Positions 6,116 through 10,754 of a DNA stretch of 10,754 nt are shown here, piece after piece. A model generated the notes under the pieces. That model was given only the letters and a program-made list of their open reading frames with translations, was not told where the DNA came from and did not search any database. Origin of the DNA: Collinsella sp. (lineage in GTDB: Bacteria > Actinomycetota > Coriobacteriia > Coriobacteriales > Coriobacteriaceae). A program made the translations under genes and the position numbers. Within the stretch, counting starts at the first letter, position 1. Each line of letters begins with the position of its first letter. The stretch covers positions 1-10,754 of the forward strand of contig WGSQ01000055.1 of the NCBI GenBank assembly GCA_014871605.1, written 5' to 3'.

Positions 6116-7516
6116 TTATGCCTCCGCGCGGAGCGGCGCGAAGCTGGCGGTACCGCCCTCGATAACGCTCAGATAGGCACGGCCCGTACGCTTGGCGGTA
6201 GAGGACTGCAGGCGCTCGATCTCTTCCTCGAGGATCTGATTGACGCGCTCGTGACGACGATTTTCCATAATGCCGGCGGCAATAGCCTCGGCCCGCTCGA
6301 TGCCCTCGCGTGAGATACGGGCGGTATCCTCGGGGAACACAGCGCTGTGACGGCCGACATAGGCGGGGGCAGCAGGCTGAGGGGCAGCGACGGGAGTGGG
6401 GACTGCAACAGGAGCAGGCTCGTCAATCTCATCCAGAATCGCGGTGTCGGCGGCCCACATGTCCTCGTGGCCCGAGTAATCGGCCATGGGGACATCGACC
6501 TCGAGCGAGGCGTCCGGAAGGTCGCCGGTGTCGATGCGATCTTGGGCATCAATCGATGCGGTGATGGCTGCAGGCTCATCGAGGTCATCGAGATCGATGT
6601 CCGCGGCACCGGAGATGATAGGCATGCTGGCGAGGTTTGCGTTGTACGGCGCAGCCTCAGCCGCCTGCTGCTGGGCAGGAGCGCCCCAAAGCGAGCTTTC
6701 GGCGGCACGGCGGGCGGCAACGGCCTCCTCGTCCGCGGTCATGGCTTCATCAACGTACGAATTGTCGGCAGAAGCGTTCGCGTCCGCCGAGGTAGCGCTG
6801 TAAGCGTTATTGGCTGCCGCGTTGGCGACGAGTGCCACGAAAGCCGCCGTGCTGCCCGCAGGGGCGGCCTGGGAGCCAGACACGGCGCGTGCCGCGGCGG
6901 CGATGTCGTCGCGATTGAAGGAGCCGGTCTGCCCGCCGTTGGTGAGCTCGTCGATGGCGACTTGATAGACGTCGCGCGAGTGTGCAGGGTCGCAGCTCAC
7001 CGGCGAATCGTCGTCGAGCATACTGTCGATCATGGACCAAGCCTCGGCCTCATCCATGGCATCTGCGGCTCGAGCGATGGTAGGGACACCATCATCGGCA
7101 TGACGGCGCTGGAACGCACCAGTCAGGCCGGAAAGGTATGCCGAGGTAGACTGATCCGCCTGAGCCTGAGAAGCAGAAGCCGCAGCGTAAGGAGTAGCAT
7201 CCTGCTGCTGAGCTGGAATCGAGGCGGTCTTGAACTCGCTTTGATGCTGATTGAGATTGGCGGCACCGCCCATGGCATCGGGCTGGAACAGACGCTCTTC
7301 ACGCTGCGCACGGTACTCGGAGATACCCAGCGAGGCGGCATAGATACCCACGCCCGCCACCGCGCCCACGGCGAAGGGAACCGCACCCGCCACGACCGTC
7401 TCGTTCACAGACGAAAACGGCAGCGTCGCGGCATACATAACCACGGGAGCGGCAAGGCCGATCCCGCACGAAAGTCCGGCAAGGACTGCTCGTTGTGTTG
7501 CATCAGAAGAAGCCAT
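6116..7516 (-). CDS. Unknown two-TM protein with a long Ala/Asp-rich disordered cytoplasmic tail
   Basis: I do not recognise a family. From the ATG at 7516 the protein has 466 residues. There are two hydrophobic helices near the N-terminus (about 11-33 and 41-64), then a short basic stretch (SEYRAQREER). A low-complexity Ala/Gln/Ser/Asp-rich region follows (about 80-385), with acidic clusters such as IDLDDLDEP (307-315). The C-terminus is better ordered and charged (about 388-455). It contains a probable coiled coil (about 400-440) and ends near RAYLSVIEGG. The two helices make it a likely inner-membrane hairpin anchor with both ends in the cytoplasm. GGGGAG (7522-7527) lies 5 nt before this ATG; a TTG nine codons upstream is less likely. 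It is the first gene of an operon with the VanZ-like gene, which suggests a shared envelope-related role, but that is inference only. Confidence 0.8.
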   Translation of the reverse strand: MASSDATQRAVLAGLSCGIGLAAPVVMYAATLPFSSVNETVVAGAVPFAVGAVAGVGIYAASLGISEYRAQREERLFQPDAMGGAANLNQHQSEFKTASIPAQQQDATPYAAASASQAQADQSTSAYLSGLTGAFQRRHADDGVPTIARAADAMDEAEAWSMIDSMLDDDSPVSCDPAHSRDVYQVAIDELTNGGQTGSFNRDDIAAAARAVSGSQAAPAGSTAAFVALVANAAANNAYSATSADANASADNSYVDEAMTADEEAVAARRAAESSLWGAPAQQQAAEAAPYNANLASMPIISGAADIDLDDLDEPAAITASIDAQDRIDTGDLPDASLEVDVPMADYSGHEDMWAADTAILDEIDEPAPVAVPTPVAAPQPAAPAYVGRHSAVFPEDTARISREGIERAEAIAAGIMENRRHERVNQILEEEIERLQSSTAKRTGRAYLSVIEGGTASFAPLRAEA

Positions 7517-7652
7517 GAGCTCTCCCCATCTTCCAGCACCCAAATCGCATCATTCAGTTGGCTGCGCGAGAGAAGATGAAGCGGGGCTATGCCCCAAAGC
7601 AACGGTATATGGTTCGTTTCATCTGCGTTTTCCGTCGCGAAGCTTAAAAGCT
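7517..7652 (-). other. Leader (5' UTR) of the two-TM protein/VanZ operon
   Basis: About 130 nt separate the predicted promoter from the start codon. The leader contains a GGGGC-TAT-GCCCC hairpin (7583-7595) and a palindromic AGCTT-AA-AAGCT at its 5' end (7641-7652). No known riboswitch fold was recognised. Confidence 0.4.
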
Positions 7653-7681
7653 ATTATGCGAAACCGCCCAGTCGATTGCAA
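7653..7681 (-). promoter_or_regulatory. Promoter of the two-TM protein/VanZ operon
   Basis: On the minus strand TTGCAA (7676-7681) and CATAAT (7653-7658) are 17 bp apart, an optimal sigma-70-type layout. The start would lie near 7646, leaving a long leader. The promoter shows that this operon is transcribed independently of rho. Confidence 0.65.
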
Positions 7682-7761
7682 GCGACGATGTCGGATTGAA
7701 ACGGGAAACCTGCTGCTTGCCAGTCTTATGGTCAAAAATTAGCGCGGATAGGCGATATGGA

Positions 7762-7792
7762 AAAGGGCCGAGGCTCAAAGCCCCGACCCTTT
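7762..7792 (-). terminator. Terminator downstream of rho
   Basis: AAAGGG (7762-7767) pairs with CCCTTT (7787-7792). The stem continues inward with two mismatches to a CAA loop (7776-7778). On the minus strand it ends in CTTTTCC. It lies 37 nt past the rho stop. Confidence 0.8.
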
Positions 7793-7829
7793 ATTGCATT
7801 GATGACTATCGCTGCGTGTGGATGACAAC

Positions 7830-10385
7830 CTAGAACGTCTGCTCGTAGTCGCTGTGTTTTTTGGCCGAACGCACCAGGAACTCCTGGTTGGTGTTGGTGC
7901 CCTTAAGACCCTTGATAAACGACGCGGCTGCGCGCTCGGTGTTGTTCATGCCGGCAAGAATGCGACGCAGACCAAAGACAAACGGACGCATCTGCTCGTC
8001 GACCAACAGGTCTTCGTTGCGCGTACCGGAGGCAACGGGGTCGATAGCCGGGAAGATGCGGCGGTCGGCCAGGTCGCGGTCGAGCTTAAGCTCCATGTTG
8101 CCGGTACCCTTGAACTCCTCGAAGATGACCTCGTCCATCTTGGAACCGGTGTCGATGAGGGCAGAGGCCAGGATGGTGAGCGAGCCACCGTTCTCGATAT
8201 TACGGGCTGCGCCCAGGAAGCGCTTGGGAGGATACAGGGCCGCCGAATCGACGCCGCCCGAAAGGATGCGGCCCGAGGCGGGCGCCGCCAAGTTGTAGGC
8301 GCGGGCAAGACGCGTGATGGAGTCGAGCACCACCACGACATCGCCGCCCAGCTCCACGATGCGCTTGGCGCGCTCGATGACGAGCTCTGCCACGCGAGTG
8401 TGGTTGTCGGCGGGCATATCGAAGGTCGACGCCACAACCTCGCCCTTGATGGAACGCTGCATATCGGTGACCTCCTCGGGGCGCTCGTCGACGAGCAGAC
8501 AGATGAGGTGCACCTCGGGATTGTTAATCGAGATAGACTGGCAAATCTTCTTGAGGATCGTGGTCTTGCCGGCCTTGGGCGGGGACACGATCAGGCCACG
8601 CTGACCCTTGCCGATCGGCGACACGATGTCGATGGCACGACCGGTAATGGAATCCTTGCCATGCTCCATGCGCAGCGGCTCGTTGGGATAGACCGGGGTG
8701 AGGTCGCCGAACTTGGGGCGGTTGCGAATCTGCTCGGGATCCAGACCGTTGACGGTCGTGATTTTGGCGAGGCCGGCGCGCTTGTCGCCGCCGCGCGAAG
8801 GACGAAGCGAGCCCTCGATGACGTCGCCCGTGCGCAGACGCGCGGAGCGGATGAGGTAGGCGGGGACGAAGGCGTCGTCGTTGGACTTCATGTAACCGTG
8901 GGCATGGATGATACCGGAGCTGTCCGGACGAATCTGCAGAATGCCCTTGATGTCGCGGAAGCCCTCGGCCTTCGCGGCGGTGACGTAGATCTCCTCGACG
9001 AGCTCGGCTTTCTTCTTGCCGGTCGTCTCGATCTCGAACTCCTTGGCCTTCTCGCGCAGTTCGGCGACCTTCATGGCAGCGAGCTCCTCACGCGAAAGCG
9101 TGGGTTCGGTGGGGGCGGCGTTGCGCTCCTTGTTGCGCTGTTTGCGATCGCGCTGGCGGTTGCGACGGTCGTTGTTGCGCTCGTCCTTGCGCTCGTTGCG
9201 CTCCTCGTTGCGCTTGTGCTGGCGACGGTTGGGACGAGTGCCGTCTTCGCCCTCGGCAGGCGCGGCGCCATCGTTTGCGGCGGCATCGGCGTTAGCCGCA
9301 GTATCATCGCTGGCCTCGGCCTTGGAATCGCCCTGCAGCCCGGCATCAGCCTGCTGTTCGGCGGCCTTGGCCTTAGCGGACTTCTTACGACCGCGCTTGG
9401 GCTTCTCGGACGCAGGCCGTTCGACGTCTTGGGGCTCGGCGGCATCAGTCGATGCATCGGCGGTTGTCTCGGCGGAATCCTCGGACGCACCCTTCTTGGC
9501 AGCCTTGGCCTTGGACGTGCGCTTAGCAGCAGTACGATGGCTGCGACCAGGACGGACGTCGGCGGGCTCGACATCGGCGGGAGCGGCCTCGGAAGTCGTA
9601 GCATCCTGGACGGGTGCATCGGCAGCGGTTGCAGACTCGGCGGTCGCCGCAGCATCCCGAGCGGCGGCGGCTGCGGCTGCGGCCTTCTCTGCCTCGACGA
9701 AGGCCTTGGGCTTGCGACCGCGACGGTGCGGGCGCAAAGCCGGATCGACAACGGGAACTTCGCTGGCCTCGACAGGCGCAGCGGGCTCAGCTGGCGATGC
9801 GCCCTCCCCTGCCGCGGAACGGACCGAAGCCTCAGTGAGCTCGGGGGTTACCTGTTCAGCAACCTGCTCGGCCTTAGCAGCCGTGCGACGGCGTGTGCGC
9901 GGTGCCGGCTTCTCGGTCGGTTGGTCGGCGGCAGGGGTCTCGGGCACAGACGGGGCTGCAAGCTCGGTCAGAGCCGCGGCCTCACGCTCGGCAGCACGAC
10001 GGCGGGCGCGCACCACCTGAGCCTCGCTAATCTGCGCCAACGCACGTGCCTGCGCGACCTCATCGGAAATCGGCGCCGAGGAGTCAGCTGCAACGGTGCG
10101 CTTGACGCGCGTCATGCGCGTGGTACGGCGCTTGGGCTTGGTGACCTCCTCGCCGTCAGCAGCAGGCTTGGCCGTGCGGCGCGTACGCTTGGGCTTTGCC
10201 GGAGCAGCCTCCTCACCAGTTGCAGGCACGGCCTTCTCAGCCGTTGCAGGCGTAGGCGTCGAAGCAGCCTTAGGCGTCTCAGGAGCCGAGGCATGCGCGG
10301 GCGCCGCGACCTGGTCCAACGCAACCGGTGCAGCGGGAGCGGCTTGCGTCGTCGTTATTTCGTTTTCTTGCTGTTGATCAGACAC
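7830..10385 (-). CDS. rho: Transcription termination factor Rho with a ~430-residue N-terminal extension
   Basis: Rho is a hexameric RNA-dependent ATPase that ends transcription. Residues 430-851 align in length and motif order with the 419-residue E. coli protein. The helical Rho-N domain starts at LSREELAAMKVAELR. An OB-fold RNA-binding domain follows (about 475-550). The core has Walker A SPPKAGKTT (601-609), the catalytic region LLVDERPEEV (630-639), Walker B VVVVLDSITR (683-692) and the RNA-contacting loop LSGGVDSAALYPPKRF (708-723). The conserved DERPEEV and DSITR segments suggest a normal bicyclomycin pocket. Residues 1-429 are low-complexity Ala/Pro/Glu with repeated basic patches, ending in an Arg/Asn-rich block (384-422). 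Extended, Arg-rich N-termini are known in actinobacterial Rho. The start is GTG: an in-frame TGA lies four codons upstream and no earlier start is possible. The Shine-Dalgarno is weak. Confidence 0.97.
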   Translation of the reverse strand: MSDQQQENEITTTQAAPAAPVALDQVAAPAHASAPETPKAASTPTPATAEKAVPATGEEAAPAKPKRTRRTAKPAADGEEVTKPKRRTTRMTRVKRTVAADSSAPISDEVAQARALAQISEAQVVRARRRAAEREAAALTELAAPSVPETPAADQPTEKPAPRTRRRTAAKAEQVAEQVTPELTEASVRSAAGEGASPAEPAAPVEASEVPVVDPALRPHRRGRKPKAFVEAEKAAAAAAAARDAAATAESATAADAPVQDATTSEAAPADVEPADVRPGRSHRTAAKRTSKAKAAKKGASEDSAETTADASTDAAEPQDVERPASEKPKRGRKKSAKAKAAEQQADAGLQGDSKAEASDDTAANADAAANDGAAPAEGEDGTRPNRRQHKRNEERNERKDERNNDRRNRQRDRKQRNKERNAAPTEPTLSREELAAMKVAELREKAKEFEIETTGKKKAELVEEIYVTAAKAEGFRDIKGILQIRPDSSGIIHAHGYMKSNDDAFVPAYLIRSARLRTGDVIEGSLRPSRGGDKRAGLAKITTVNGLDPEQIRNRPKFGDLTPVYPNEPLRMEHGKDSITGRAIDIVSPIGKGQRGLIVSPPKAGKTTILKKICQSISINNPEVHLICLLVDERPEEVTDMQRSIKGEVVASTFDMPADNHTRVAELVIERAKRIVELGGDVVVVLDSITRLARAYNLAAPASGRILSGGVDSAALYPPKRFLGAARNIENGGSLTILASALIDTGSKMDEVIFEEFKGTGNMELKLDRDLADRRIFPAIDPVASGTRNEDLLVDEQMRPFVFGLRRILAGMNNTERAAASFIKGLKGTNTNQEFLVRSAKKHSDYEQTF

Positions 10386-10523
10386 AGTGTTTGCTCAACT
10401 TTCTTTTCAAGCCCTGTGATCACATGCTCCCTGCATAAACCTTCAGGGCGGCTAAACAGTCTAGCTCCGTCAAATACCGACGGACATCATTGATCTGTAT
10501 CGAGATATTTGCGTCATATACGC
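10386..10523 (-). other. Leader (5' UTR) of rho
   Basis: About 138 nt of untranslated leader lie between the predicted promoter and the GTG start. It contains a TCCGTC/GACGGA hairpin (10466-10484), a perfect palindrome TGTGATCACA (10415-10424) and a TGCGT/ACGCA dyad at its 5' end (10510-10524). rho leaders are commonly sites of autoregulation by Rho itself. The purine-rich stretch before the GTG is a poor ribosome binding site, consistent with low or controlled translation. Confidence 0.4.
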
Positions 10524-10529
10524 AGCGTT

Positions 10530-10557
10530 AGTGTAACACAACCGCCGTCACCTGCAA
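10530..10557 (-). promoter_or_regulatory. Candidate rho promoter
   Basis: On the minus strand TTGCAG (10552-10557) and TACACT (10530-10535) are 16 bp apart. The -35 resembles those of the other two minus-strand promoters in the window. The -10 match is moderate (4 of 6). Confidence 0.4.
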
Positions 10558-10560
10558 CTT

Positions 10561-10607
10561 AGTCATTGGGGACGTTCTTAAACGACTATTCAAAAGGGAC
10601 ACTCTTT
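10561..10607. repeat. REP-like intergenic repeat pair
   Basis: Two degenerate direct copies of GGGAC-NN-TCTT occur at 10569-10579 and 10596-10606, 27 bp apart. They are set between AGTC and GACT inverted tags (10561-10564 and 10584-10587), with a small CGTT/AACG stem between. Such GGGGAC-bearing intergenic repeats are often seen with REP-associated tyrosine transposases. No transposase is in the window and copy number was not tested. Confidence 0.3.
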
Positions 10608-10635
10608 GGTTTACCGCCCACAAATCTGACTGCCT

Positions 10636-10653
10636 CCGCCAAAACTATGGCGG
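10636..10653 (+). other. CCGCC/GGCGG hairpin followed by TTTACT
   Basis: CCGCC (10636-10640) and GGCGG (10649-10653) flank an 8-nt loop, with a short T-tract after. It could be a weak terminator or part of the repeat-like sequence at this end. Apart from this hairpin I see no supported gene from 10541 to the window end. Confidence 0.3.
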
Positions 10654-10754
10654 TTTACTACGATGAATCGCTCAACCGCGACCACTCCGAAACTTGTTGA
10701 ACTAAAACCGACGCTCCTATAAGTTGTCAAGAGGCAGTTTGCGGGAGCGCTCTC

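Noticed and set aside
7517..7543. Upstream TTG start for the two-TM protein
   Set aside because: The ATG at 7516 has a well placed GGGGAG; the TTG start would put that Shine-Dalgarno inside the coding sequence.
6347..7579. 410-codon plus-strand open frame opposite the two-TM protein
   Set aside because: The minus-strand frame has proper TM helices, a Shine-Dalgarno and operon coupling to vanZ; the plus-strand product is Arg/Gly-rich shadow sequence.
7515..7742. 75-codon plus-strand frame in the gap before rho
   Set aside because: It covers the minus-strand promoter and leader of the two-TM gene, has no clear ribosome binding site and no recognisable features.
10415..10424. TGTGATCACA as a Crp/GlxR-type site
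   Set aside because: The half-sites lack the 6-bp spacing of TGTGA-N6-TCACA sites and the position is downstream of the predicted promoter.
7818..10493. 891-codon open frame on the plus strand opposite rho
   Set aside because: It is the exact shadow of rho, caused by GC-rich third positions; its Gly/Leu/Arg-rich product has no recognisable domain, and rho is certain.

Overview
The window looks like chromosomal DNA from a high-GC gut Actinobacterium of class Coriobacteriia, most likely Collinsella or a close relative. This is inferred from codon use, from a Rho factor with a very long Ala/Lys/Arg-rich N-terminal extension, and from the overall gene style. No database search was possible.

Layout, left to right. 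A possible divergent gene start leaves the left edge (1-78, minus). It is followed by a plus-strand FAD oxidoreductase of the succinate dehydrogenase/fumarate reductase/L-aspartate oxidase superfamily (180-1706), which ends in a perfect hairpin. Next is dinD (1868-2728, plus), a DNA-damage-inducible D family gene. Then comes a gene-free, repeat-rich stretch (2729-2988) in which the 3' end of a tRNA-Lys gene and its terminator appear twice, about 177 bp apart, with a strongly palindromic spacer between. The minus-strand tRNA-His/tRNA-Lys operon follows (2989-3163) with a readable promoter. Two plus-strand metabolic genes come next: a class I/II aminotransferase (3330-4511) and a ROK-family sugar kinase resembling zinc-containing fructokinases (4653-5544). 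The kinase is split by an apparent one-base insertion. A bidirectional terminator separates it from a minus-strand block: a VanZ-like membrane protein (5659-6108), a large two-TM, Ala/Asp-rich protein of unknown function directly upstream in the same operon (6116-7516), and rho (7830-10385). The right end (10386-10754) holds the rho leader and promoter, a REP-like repeat pair and a hairpin, but no convincing gene.

The unknown two-TM protein and the VanZ-like protein are 7 nt apart and probably translationally coupled. The other genes look like independent transcription units with their own terminators. No phage, CRISPR, toxin-antitoxin, transposase or biosynthetic cluster is visible. I do not see a clear new multi-gene system. 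The most unusual items are the roughly 430-residue block-charged disordered arm of Rho, the duplicated tRNA-Lys end beside dinD, the two-TM protein/VanZ pair, and a NadB-like flavoprotein lacking substrate-binding residues of the known enzymes.
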